Shown here one piece after another: positions 42,851 to 54,614 of a DNA stretch of 64,000 nucleotides. The stretch spans positions 4,704,362-4,768,361 of the forward strand of contig NC_058048.1 in NCBI RefSeq assembly GCF_020085105.1, in the 5' to 3' direction. How positions within the stretch are numbered: the stretch's first letter is position 1; the number at the start of each line of letters is the position of its first letter. Source of the DNA: Siniperca chuatsi (taxonomy: Eukaryota > Chordata > Actinopteri > Centrarchiformes > Sinipercidae). The position numbers were made by a program, and so were the translations under genes. The notes under the pieces were generated by a model. It made no database searches. It was not told the origin of the DNA and saw only the letters and a list, made by a program, of their open reading frames with translations.

Positions 42851-45834
42851 TAAAAGATCACCATTGTCCTTTGGTGCTCAGGCCCACTGATCCAGGAATT
42901 AGTTTGGTGGTTATTGTGGCCACATAGTCTGGGTTAGGTACATGTTCAAAATCTCCATCTGACTTCGGCTCAAGGATAGAGCTCAGCTGTATCATGCAGA
43001 AGACCCCAGTCAAGTCCAAGCCCTGCCACTCGTCAAACCTGTGAGTGGGTTAGCTCTAACAGTGCTTTACTGCCTGCATACCCTGTAGTTACTACTACTG
43101 CATGTATATCTAACACACTCTGTAACTACAGAGAACAATATGAGAACAGTTTGTTTCGATTTGACTTGCTTCAAAACATGGAAGAACAAACTAAATTAAC
43201 TGCACACTTTGCTATCGAAAGAGTATATTAACCATATGTACGCGTTATGATTCATACCATGTGTTTTAACTTGCTCTATTTGTATTTATTTCCCGGGATA
43301 AAAGGAGGGCGTGCAGAGCTGAAAAAAAGGTGCCTTGAGGAGCTGTAATGCTGGTTGAACACAATTGCCAGGGAGAAAACTTTCAACCTTTTAACGACTT
43401 CAAAATTGTCAACATGTGGTTACACCGAAACACGAGATGACATCTAGGATGGGTGGATTCTGTCTGCCGATGGCAGGCGTAGCCACGAGGCCATAAACAA
43501 GCGTCCAGTAATGAAGTTTGCTGGTGTATAGTTATTTTAAGTACTACAAAATTCTAAAGGAATAATGTAGTTTGCCTATTTGTTGGTAATAAGGCAATTT
43601 TGAAATAAAATCACATCATATTTATTAAGTGCTGCAGAAATCATCACTCCATCTTCCAGATTTTTGCTCAGTTTTATGCTCATACTGTATCCTGTAATAA
43701 TAGAATAGGTAGCACATAGTTAAAAAATAACTACAGTATAAGTTCTTCGTTAGATCCCGAATTGTTACCCCCTTATACCATAACTTCACATCTTGTTCCC
43801 CAGTACCTAAATATATGTATTGGTACGTACTGTACTGGTACACCGTTAGTGCAAAAGATTACACTGTAACTGTGGAGTAATTACGCTGTACGTTGCGGGC
43901 TGTAATCTAAAGCCTTACCTAATACTGTTAGTGACAATGAAATGATAATTATTGGAGCGATTAAACATAAAATAAGATTGTGGAACTGTTCCAACTAAAA
44001 ATACGTAATGTATGTATAATGCAAAAGAATAAAATGTTACCATAGAAATGTTTACCGCACCCACGAATGCGAACCCGCAAACCACTAGTGAGCTTTTTTT
44101 AAACTTTATTTACACACTTACAATTTACAACAGGTTTAGCTAGTGAGTTAGCTCCTACCACTGAACTCTACGATCGTTTACGTTACGTTTACCACAGAGC
44201 AGCCACGATTTCCCTTTCTGACATGCTGCCTTTTTTTAGAGAATCACTACAACACTATAATATGACAAAGGTTAAATTAAAGAAGAAGCGTGGTCGTTAG
44301 GTTGGAAGTCGTTGGAAAGGTATCATTTGCAATGGTTATGGGATGTGTAGTTGTACTCTTAAAATAATTATGTACACAGTCTTGTGCCTTCGCCTTTTTT
44401 TCCATTTTCCAATCTTTTTTTGCTCTGAATCAAATGTCTTATGGTCACGGATTCATCTCATAGTTGGTTGGCTTGGTTCCACGCTTAAAACTCTTTATAT
44501 AAGGATTTTCTGAAACGTCATTGACGTGAATGAATCGGAAATTCACTTCTGGAATCAGAGCCGTTAAAAAAGAGGGTGGTCACTGTTGAGCTCTATGTGT
44601 GGAATAAAAAAGACGATCTGGTTCCGCTGGATCAATTTTGATATCTTTTTTTTTAACTCCATTGTGAGTCCAACAATGTTGTAGGCATGCAATGCTAAAT
44701 CAGTGGAGTACTCTTTTAAGGTAAACCAAGATGTAATGGCTATAACAACTAAGGTTACGTTATCATAACATCCATAACATCAAAATTGTTTGTGTTAAAA
44801 CTTGATATGCCCTTTTATTAAAAATGTGTGGCACTCACACAAGTTTTGTTTCATTGTACATATTGCACAGTAGAAGGGAAGATAACTTATGACAAAGGTC
44901 TCAGTTTAACCAGCTGAGTCACCATGAGGCTCAAACTGTATAAATGGAATTGCAGAGCACTATACAATACACAATACCAGTTTGATTAGGAACAATACCC
45001 AATGCTCCTAATCAAGCTAGATGTTGTTCATGGTAAAGTGACGCTGTTCAAGCTGTACACCTTTACGAGACGTGTTTGAAGTTTTATGATCAGATTTATT
45101 GAATAAAATCCCTGCTGCTTTTGTCCTTGTTAATATTTAAGCAACAGGATCAATGCTTTTCTATTGAATCCCAAAAATGGGTGCCAGGTAACAACTAACT
45201 TCCAATTGCTGGATAGGATAGATATAAAAACATTTCTCATCCCAGTGTACAATTAAACTTTGGCAACCTAAATAAAATGTTATCAGGCCTGGAGAAAAGG
45301 TGGATAGTGAAGCGTGTAAATAACATCACTCTGTATTTCACAACAACTGATAAGTGAGCCCTTCACCTGTGTGTATTCATATCAGAGGGTGTTTCTTTAT
45401 TGACTAAATCAAGGGCTGTTTACATTCATTCACGTTTTCTGCATAAAACCCCGACACACATCCAGGCCTGATAACAGAAACCCTGGGTTGGCAGGTCACA
45501 CACTGTGCAGTCACACTGCGAAAGTGACAGGAAAGTACTATTTACACATCAAACAGAGGGTAAGTGGAGGGTGAACACACCTGATGTGCGATAGTACTGT
45601 TTCTATTTGTGAAGTAGGTTAGTCAACACTATTAAAGTCATAATTTTCATATAAATAAATTGCTACAAAAAGAACAATAAAGTGATTCAAAATGTATTTA
45701 GTTCATCAAAGCTCTTTTGTTTTTTCTGTTTGGTGTCTGGTAGCTCTTTCCAAGGAACAACCTTCTGCAAAGGAAGTGATGCTTTTAAAGTTACTGGTTT
45801 ATTTACTTACCTGGCCTGATCAGTGATAGCCGCC

Positions 45835-45928
45835 ATGGCAGAACAGACAGAAAGAGGAGCACCACCTGAAGACATTCGTATGGAACATCCCAGGAAAAGG
45901 CAGTCTGAACCCAGAGTCTACCTGATGG
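45835..45928 (+). CDS. Candidate orphan first coding exon with consensus Kozak site
   Basis: GCCGCCATGG is a full Kozak consensus. The frame reads MAEQTERGAPPEDIRMEHPR, then KRQSEPRVYLM plus one base, and stops at donor GTATGT (phase 1). A downstream acceptor at 46534 is phase-compatible. The charged, hydrophilic peptide matches no family I recognise. It is too short for ordinary ORF filters. It lies in the 18.8-kb gap between the 3' ends of pou2af3 and pou2af1. It could be a lineage-specific small gene, an alternative exon or chance. Confidence 0.35.
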
Positions 45929-46534
45929 GTATGTCATGATATACACAGTTTAATCTAAATAACACCAGTTGGAGATAATCGTTAACCCCTTTCCTTAGTT
46001 AACCACAACATTCCTGGTATTAACACTCTACCTGCATTACCCCTCTTATTAGATAACTGTAGAGATATCATGTGAGAACAGTTGAAAAAAATGACAAAAT
46101 GTGAGAAAACAATAACACGCAGGCTCCTTTGGACCTCCTCCCCCTTATATTTGTGGTCTGCTATCTTGATCTGTGGCGTCTTGGACTGTTTAAGGATAAC
46201 CTTCACATTAAGTGTTCTCTGAGAGCTGAGCAGAAAGAACAGGCCTCGGCATGACTGCACTGGTTCTAGTACCACTCCTGCTGTTTATGTTGTGCCTCCT
46301 GCAAAAGGCTGTTTTTCTTCACAGATGAAAACCAAGATAAATCAAATGTGCAAGTAGCAAAAGCAATAATGATAGCAGATGATAATCACATTTTCTTTAC
46401 AAAATGTGCAGAACTTTGAAGCCCCCTGGGCATTTAGGAAACCCTTAGGAATGAAAATATGGTTTCAAAATCGTGTACCAACCTATTTAACACTTTTGTT
46501 GGCTTTTTCTAATAAGCTTTGTCTCTACTTTTAG

Positions 46535-46701
46535 TTCCAGGCTCTGTCATCAGTGTGGATCTTGCACTGAACTTGTCAGAGATCAGCCAATGGACATCTG
46601 TTTATATAATAACATCATGTATTGATCCTTTAAAGGAAGGGTTCAACATTTTTGGGAAATACTCTTATTCTCTTTCTTTGTTGATATATAAAAAATATTG
46701 A
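46535..46701 (+). CDS. Candidate second exon following 45835-45928
   Basis: After CTCTACTTTTAG, the phase-1 join gives VPGSVISVDLALNLSEISQW and then about 35 residues to a stop. From about 46628 the sequence enters a dispersed repeat, so the C-terminal part would be exapted repeat DNA. Combined with the first exon it gives about 86 aa. Support is only splice-site and phase compatibility. Confidence 0.2.
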
Positions 46702-46922
46702 TACCACTCTCATGTCTGTATGCTAAATATGAAGCTACAATCAGAATTAGCTTAACATAGAATAAAAACAGCAAACAAGGGGAAACAGCTAGCCTGGCTG
46801 TGTCCAAAGGTAACAAAATCCACCAGGACCTCTAGAGGTCACTGATTAACACATTATATCTAGTTTGTTTAATCCATACAAAAAGTGAAAAGTTAAAAAA
46901 AATATGTTTAAGGTAAATTTAG
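46620..46922. repeat. Dispersed repeat (CATTTTTGGGAAATAC type), 5' half
   Basis: It runs from TTTAAAGGAAGGGTTCAAC through AACAGCTAGCCTGGCTGTGT to AGTTTGTTTAATCCATAC, then breaks into the GATA array. The matching 3' half occurs at 57.1-57.9 kb. Confidence 0.55.
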
Positions 46923-47078
<156 letters not shown>

Positions 47079-47639
47079 GCAAACATGTTTCCTACTAAAA
47101 ACCAGTTGGCAGGTTGTCACTGCCCTTCTGTCTGACACAGACACACACACACTTGCATCTCTCTTGGCATATGTTGTTGTCTGGGTTTCCCCCCCTCATC
47201 ACCTACAACCAGTCAGACACTTTTATTATACATATATTTACTGACATCTATATTTACATTAACCGTAAATTTAAATGAAGCGCTGCTGCTGGCCCCACAG
47301 AGTTCGTAAAAGAGCCGACAAAATATTATGCTGAAATGATAAAATTCCTTATTACTCACAGGTTACATTCTGTAAATGTGAGTATACTGTGGTTCTTGAA
47401 GTGCAAAAAAGTGTTTGACATTGATTTGATAAAACAGTAGTCAAAACATTAAAAGACCACTTCAGCTGTTTAAGGAAAATAGACTCTTTGCCATTTAATG
47501 GGGAGAAAGTGGAGTGATGACAAAGTGAGTCACACTGTTTTTCTCCTGTGTCTTTGCCATGAATTTGATCTATATGGCAATCTGACACAGTTATCTGGTA
47601 TGATTGTGTACTCAGACTTTTATTTATCAAGATGCATAA

Positions 47640-48670
47640 GACAATAATGGCTGGATTACCAGCTGGGCAAAGCAGGCAACTGCCCCAGGGCCCCCGACCC
47701 CTAAAAGCCCCAGGTTAGCTGCTTTGCAACTGGCATTAGAGACAAAACTAAAACTGTGTCTCCAGTTCATCTCATCCTGGAACAGCATCTCCTTCTTTTA
47801 CAATGACCACACATCACAAAACAAGAAGACATCCAGCTCTTCACAGACGCATTCTGATGTCTTCGGCTACTATTACTACAACTACTACTGGTTCTCAGCC
47901 AAATGGCTGCCCAAATTCTCTTCCCCCTCCCCTTCCTCTACAATCTACGAAATGTACCCTATCATCACAGCAGCTATCCTTTGGAGGCACACATGGTCCA
48001 AAAAGACCATCGACGTCTACTCCAACAACAGCAGAATGGCAGGCAACAATAACAAAGGACCGTCCCGTCGTCTAGACAACATGCAATTCACGTGGAGGCT
48101 CACCCTGATTTCGCCCAAGCATCAATTCGTCATCCGAGCCTTCCACATCCCAGGTTATAAATACACGATCACTTTCTCACTTCTTGTTCCAGAAATTCAG
48201 ACGATTGGCCCTAGCCACTTTCTTCACTGCTCAGAGTTTACAGCTACAAACCTCAACTGCCACCCGTCCCGACATGCGTCCGACATGAATCCCAGACCGC
48301 ATCATAAAAATTCTCGGCCGCTGGTCGTCCCCAGCATACCTCACCTACGTACGCAATGACCTTAATGACATCAGAAATGCTCACACTTTCCAGTTGAGGT
48401 TCTTTTGGGGACTCTATCCACCACCGACAAAGAGACTACCAGACATCCAGCTACCGGCAGGAGCCGGACCATCATCACACTCCTCCATCCAACCAACCAC
48501 GACCCAGAGTTTCCTCCTTCTTCCCTCACCCTCCTTCCCTTCATCCCCTCATCCGCTCACCCCTTCATTCCTTGACCCTCTCCCCATCATCCTACAACCT
48601 CGACCCTCCCCCACATCCATCCGTCCCTCCTGCATCAACTCAGCTCTCCTCTATTCATAACATGCAATAA
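47640..48670 (+). mobile_element. DIRS-like retroelement relic (RNase H and tyrosine-recombinase fragments)
   Basis: The frame from 47724 reads LQFISSWNSISFFYNDHTSQ and later PIITAAILWRHTWSKKTIDV, then RRLTLISPKHQFVIRAFHIPG. This is the pattern I associate with the RT-linked RNase H of teleost DIRS-type elements. In another frame near 48300-48390 it reads ILGRWSSPAYLTYVRNDLND, as at the C-terminus of their tyrosine recombinases. The segment between is deleted, the frame is broken, and the tail (48430-48660) is C-rich. No termini were identified. The family name is from memory. Confidence 0.55.
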
Positions 48671-48679
48671 ACTGTTCAT

Positions 48680-51650
48680 CTATACATTCACTGGTGTGGT
48701 CTTTGTTAGTGAAAACTGTGTAATTTCCAAATAGAAAGGATAAACACATGCCAAAGGGATTTTTCATAACCTGGCAACCCAAAAGTTGTTCTCATTATTA
48801 GCTTATAACTGATCTAGAAATCATTAGTGAATGATTTATTAACGATTAATTGAAAACATTTGTTACAGCTTATAAACCCTGTATAAAGGGTGGATTACTA
48901 GAAAGTGGTACTAAGATGCAAATTTGTAATAGCAGCAATTGTTGTGTGACAGCAGAATGAATATATAAGTACTCTGCTAATTGTAAAATGTGTATTCTCA
49001 GCCTCCACGAGGTGCCAGATATCTGAGAAACCGGGGCACAATCTTTCCATGATAAGCCCCAGCGTGGGCTTCATGTATCCCGCCCCTGTGTGCTATCAAA
49101 GGTGCTGCACAGGCATGTTTCTGCAACGCCTTTTGGCCCAAAGATGGAGTGCGTTAAAGGGACTCTCTGTGATTCAACACATGCGGCTCTCATCAACCGC
49201 TACAGCCCTGATTCACAGGCTGATGCACTGAAAGGAGGAGGAGCAAGACTGTACTGAGAACCTACAGGCAATTATAAGCAAAGTGTCACACATGACATTA
49301 CCTTTCAACACTGTTTATCTTTCTCCTAGCTGCTGAAGCACCCTAAGGACATGTGCACGTAAGCTGTGTCAGCAAGGCAGCAAAGGACCAACTGTCCCTT
49401 CTTTGATCCACAGGGAAGCTCAGTTTTGCGATAAACTGGCACAAATACTCTAAGAAAAACACATGCTAACTGAATGAGTCATCAGATAAATCATTTACCA
49501 AGAATCAAAGAGAGCAGATGGATGATGAGAGATCCATTTGAAAATGTTTATATGAGCAAAGATTTAAAGATACCTCTCACGCTACCATGACACTTCCATA
49601 TTTCCTGTAACTTTGAGCAGCTGGACTGAACATTAACATGATCTTGTTAGCCAAAACCTCCTAAAACGTACATATTTAGTTCACCAAGGATCTTGAGTTA
49701 CAGTTACATTCAGGCTGATATAAAAAAAAAATGAAATCAGAAACCTGCACTCTTGGAATTCATACAAACCTGTGTGTGCTTGAAAATTTAGCAATTTCTC
49801 AAGTTTCAGCTGCACATGCACACAGCTATTCACATGTCTGTCATTTTGATTTATTATCTCTCTTTTTTCTCTTTTTCATTTTCTTTCCCTGGGTATTATA
49901 TTATATATCGATGCCCATGATAAGAGTATCACCTATAATCTTATCATTTGTTTTGTTTTGAATTCTGCATGAGAAAACAGAGCCAAAGCCAACTTCTCTT
50001 TACATGTTCCCATCAGCACATTTTCTCCCCTGTGATACGATCTCATGTGTTTCCTGGTGTGGGATTTGACAAATTAGTTGCAGCCCCTTTCACGATGTCA
50101 GTTTCCCCTCGGGGAAAACCCCTTTGACTGGGGGAAAGCCCTCATCCTACAGTGCAGTGTAAGATGGTTCAATGCACTCTGTTGTAACTAATAAAACCAA
50201 AAGTCTTGGATTGCACTGTTATATGTTCAGTGTTTAACTACCTTGCATATTTCAGCTTGAACAACAACCTAATAAATGTTCATTTAGGCGGAAACATTTT
50301 CGGAAGTTTAAAGCTGCATCAGGCAGATTAGTATAATGGCGGCTCCAAATCGCAGAAAGCTATACGTGTAACTGCAACTGAACAATTTGAAGTTCAATGC
50401 CAAGAAAACATGCAACACAATGTTTAATACCAAACACTAAGAGGATGAGATCATTTATTCATCTTTTTAATTTTTTTCATAGTTAATTATTTGCCTTGAG
50501 TATCTTATCTTTATTATATCTACTGATTTAATTTCTCCACTCTTCACTAAACATTCCTGCTTTATCCCTCCCCACCAGGTATGGCACCGCTACATCTATT
50601 ATAAACACATCATGTCTTGTATATTTCTAATGGAAAATGTATTGTATGTCACTCTTATTCATGTCTTATTCATCAGGGGTGGGAGAAGCTTTTCTGTTGG
50701 AACCCCATCTGTGATTTTTACTGATAAGACATGTGCATTTGGACATGAAGATCTTGCCTGATGCCATTTCAGTTTTAAGTCAGTTTAAAGGCTTCACATA
50801 TGTTCACTGGCTTTGGTTGACACTCTAGTGAAGGCTGCACTTTTCAGATTGTTAGTGCTTAGTGCATCTGACATTACTGACATGTTTTTCAAATAGCACT
50901 CCCAAATCTATATGCTCTGTGTTCAAACACAATATTTTGGCAGCAATCAAAACCTCCTCCTTCCATTTAAAAAACTTTGTTGTTACATAAAGTCACTACC
51001 TAACTTACTTAGTCTTTGTTCCTCTTTGGTCAACTTGCTCCCACAGTTCTTTGTCTGGTTTGATACAAATCATCAGCTAGTAAAAAAGAAAATCAGCAGT
51101 TCAGGACACATGATAATTCTTCAGGCTCTTGTTAACGGACAGCATTAATGACAGATGTCTAAGGCAAACAACTCGAGGCTGTGAGATGGACAGCACTTAA
51201 CGTTAAATGTGTCTCAGGAAACTGCGACCGTCTCTGACATAACTCCCACTGACCGGGACAACAGCGTCTTTTTCCTGTTTTTCAATGACAGATGTTTTTG
51301 CTGCAAAAAAAGAAACATGCTAACAAGCTAACATGCTAGCTGCTAACATGAATATGAATCAAATATAGGTTAAGAAAAGCATTAATATCTTACACACTCA
51401 TATAAAAAAAACCAAAAGGCCCAGTTTTATATGATCTACAGTAGAAATGTGCATTACATCACAACATGTGAGCATAAAATGATAATAAACTCCATTCTGC
51501 AAAAAAAAGTAGGTCGCTTTTCCCTTCACTACATCTTATATGCATATAATAAAAACAAAAAAATAACAATAATAGTAGAAGGTATTTTGTTTACCATTGC
51601 AGGACAAGTGTAAAAGTAACAGGTGTAACTAAGTTAATTTTAGGTTTTGG
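48680..51650. other. Intergenic downstream of pou2af1
   Basis: AT-rich, with one octamer (48916). No ORF or splice structure that I can support. Confidence 0.4.
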
Positions 51651-51658
51651 GCATCATT

Positions 51659-51664
51659 TTTATT
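51659..51664 (-). terminator. Possible poly(A) signal of pou2af1
   Basis: TTTATT on + (AATAAA on -) lies about 550 nt beyond the pou2af1 stop and is the nearest canonical hexamer I see downstream on that strand. Confidence 0.5.
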
Positions 51665-52210
51665 GGTTATAACATCAATGTACTAACTAAATTAACTGTT
51701 GAGATCCGGGAAGATGGCAACATCACTGCAAAGAAACAACCCTAAACCTTTGTGATAATTTGTGATTAAAAACAATTTTGTTAAAGAACATGTACCAAGC
51801 ACTATCAACTGAAATATTAAAGGCATCAAAACTATATTTTGAAACATTGTCCCTATACAAGACCAGGTCTCAAGATTCAGTTTTTAGTGATGCATATTAC
51901 TAAACAAATTTGTAATTAATAAAATTGCCATAAAGTAATTTTCACAACCTGGGGTCCTTTGGAACCCGTGAGTGCCTGGGATTTTGGGGGAGTTACCCAC
52001 TGTCCCTGGTTATTAATCCACCATCAATCTCAGCAATTAATTTGGTGAGTACTGTGCTATAATAATCAATAGAAGTTATGGCTACAAAGCCACACAGCTA
52101 CAAAATTAAGACCCAAGTCGTAATAAACCCAAATTATTCTTTAATGGTGGCCCCTGAGAAACAAACAGAAATAACTACTGTTCTCCACGGACAGAAGAAC
52201 ACTCATATTT

Positions 52211-52639
52211 TCAGACATTCGGAAGGAAGAGGGAGCTACTGTATGAGTCTTTGTCCTCTTCTTGGCCATCATTCTTTTGATCCTCCAGAAGTTTATCCAG
52301 GAGGCTCTGTGATTCCGGCTCTACCCCTGGATCTTCATCCAGAGACTGGTCTTGTGGTTCAGGGTCCAGCTGGTGTTCTGAATGCTGCGGGAGGTCCAGT
52401 ATCTGTGGATGAGGATTCACACCCTGAGCTTCCAACTGAGGGATCATGGTGGTCAAAGACATGGACAAGGGCATGTGGACCAGAGGTGACCCGGGCAGGG
52501 CTGCAGAGCCGGGGGCAAACTGGACCCCAGGGTTGGGCATGGTAGATATGGTGGTGAGGGGCTGGGCCCAGGGTAGGTAGGTCAACCCTGAGTCTGGGAG
52601 CTCCATCTGAGGGAGGGAGGCTGGTGCTGGGGCTATGGT
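52211..52639 (-). CDS. pou2af1: pou2af1 exon 5 (terminal)
   Basis: The acceptor is TTTGTTGTTTCAG; phase 0. The 142 codons plus stop start TIAPAPASLPQMELPDSG. They include LTYLPWAQPLTTIS, then PGVQFAPGSAALPGSPLVHM and an acidic Gln/Asp/Glu-rich C-terminus with LLDKLLEDQKND, ending FLPNV. The opposite-strand frame over the same bases is a shadow. Confidence 0.93.
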   Translation of the reverse strand, partial: TIAPAPASLPQMELPDSGLTYLPWAQPLTTISTMPNPGVQFAPGSAALPGSPLVHMPLSMSLTTMIPQLEAQGVNPHPQILDLPQHSEHQLDPEPQDQSLDEDPGVEPESQSLLDKLLEDQKNDGQEEDKDSYSSSLFLPNV

Positions 52640-54580
52640 CTGAAACAACAAATATGACTGATGTTGATCACAGAGGAACTAAAACTAGCAAAGACACAAA
52701 CATAGCTTGATATTGTTGCTGCTTACGCAATGCAAACAACGCTGTCTTCAGAAGTTGAAGAATGAAATTAAAGGAACTAGGTTGACCATTGAAACTAGGC
52801 TGATGTGGTGAGGAAAAGGCCTCGCAGACCTCTGCCAATCAAATCCTTTAGGTTAGTGCTCTCTCTCGTGTCAGTTAAATGACAGAATCATTCAATTAAT
52901 TGCAGGTTGTAGGCTATGCCGTTATGTGATGTGGCTGTTTGAGGCAGTAGGACTTTTGTTTTGCCTCTTAGTGCCTGGCTGATTGGCTGCAGCCGCAATA
53001 GGATGATGATGATCATCCCCAGCTCTCTATGCTCCATACCGTCAAACCATTAGTGTATAAAGAGTACTTCACAGATTTAGAATTGCACTCCTATAACATT
53101 GGACTCACAATGGACAGTTTAAGTAGGAATAGGAATAATAATAAGTAGTAAGGAAGGAATAGTAGGAAGTATCAAAATCAGTGCAGCAGAACCAGAGATA
53201 TTGTCCTTTTTATTCCCTGCATTCTTCTTCCTTGTCAAAACATGGTGCCTACATTATTCACAATACAATTCGACCACAGACAGTTTGGTCCAGACAGCTG
53301 TGCTGATGTAGCGCTGAGCTGCCAGCCTCTAGCAGAGATGAACAGCGGGCTGCTCACTTCTTTCTAACTCCACACCACCAGATTTTTTTCATGTTCAAAC
53401 TTGTAGTCTTCAGCCCCAATGCACGCTGACTTAAGTGGAGACAAAAGGCTTTATACAACTTTTTTCACATATGTAGTAGTACTCCCCAACACCTGTAATC
53501 AGACTTTGATGTGTAAAATCTGTGACTTTCCCATTTAAGCCAAACAGGGAGCTGCAGGTGCACAACTTGTGGTGGATCAACAGACAAGCAAGATGCAGTA
53601 CAATCATTTCTGAGCTTTTTTTGCTTCAAGAGAAAATAAAATGTAGCGACGTAGCGTTTGGTCTTGCAGCTCCGCTACTCAGTGTAAAAAAATAGCTTGT
53701 TACTGGAAACAGTACATGGCTGTGAAAGTATAGGCAACACAAAAGCTACTGGGTAATGTAGTTAAACTACTAGGATCACTACTTATAACATTGCTACTCC
53801 CCAACACTGGTTACAATACAGGTGCACTGGTGTTTGATACTAAAAAGATAGAAACTAGGTTTTGAGTGGAGTGGCACAAAGGTCTACCTGGGAGACTTAA
53901 CTGAACTTACTCTGAGCATACTTTTGTTCACACACAGAGTTGTCTCCTACTCACCCCAAAGTTAGTGAGCAGTGGTGTGTGTGTGTAGGTCAGCATGGTG
54001 TAGCTGGGACACAGAGTCTGCATGTACACATCAGCAGTGAGGGTGGGGGTGGCTGAGTAGGCCAGAGTCTGAACTGAACGGTCCTGCTGGTTGTAGTCAG
54101 ATGAAGACCAGGGTGTTACAGCAGGCTGCAGGCCAGCGCTGGTGGCAAGGGGTGCAGCTTTCCATCCTGCACACTGCAGCCCTCCATCACTGACTACAGT
54201 CGACGGCTCAGCAACATCAGAGCCAAAGATGCCTGAATTTCAGAGAGAAGTTTGAGTGTGTGTCTTCAAAGACAGGCAGAGACACATGCTTTACTTACAG
54301 GAATCAATTTGGTAAATGTGTCTGGTAACTCTCAGACGCAGCTGTTAGCAATGAACATGTACCTTGTGTGTATGATGACTGGCTGTTGTGTGTGACCACA
54401 TCCTAAAACAAACAGATTATAACAATTAAAAAAGTGAATTGAGCATGGCATTTATTTGCAGTAGAACCATAATCATATGTTGCTGTCATACTACTCATAC
54501 TGTGATGCTGACATATAAATATGCAGTATTTACACACCAATCAAGTCCAGGTGTGAGCAGCAGCTGAGTTGAGATTATAA

Positions 54581-54614
<34 letters not shown>

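Larger units (their letters stand above)
40125..45830. other. Intergenic, no gene recognised
   Basis: Microsatellites and dispersed-repeat fragments. The motif CTCCACCTGATGATGTGACA...GTGGTCCTTGAG at 41950-42010 recurs in diverged form at 56085-56150. Confidence 0.4.

Noticed and set aside
52078-52545. 155-codon + strand ORF
   Set aside because: It is antisense to pou2af1 exon 5, whose minus-strand product matches the family.
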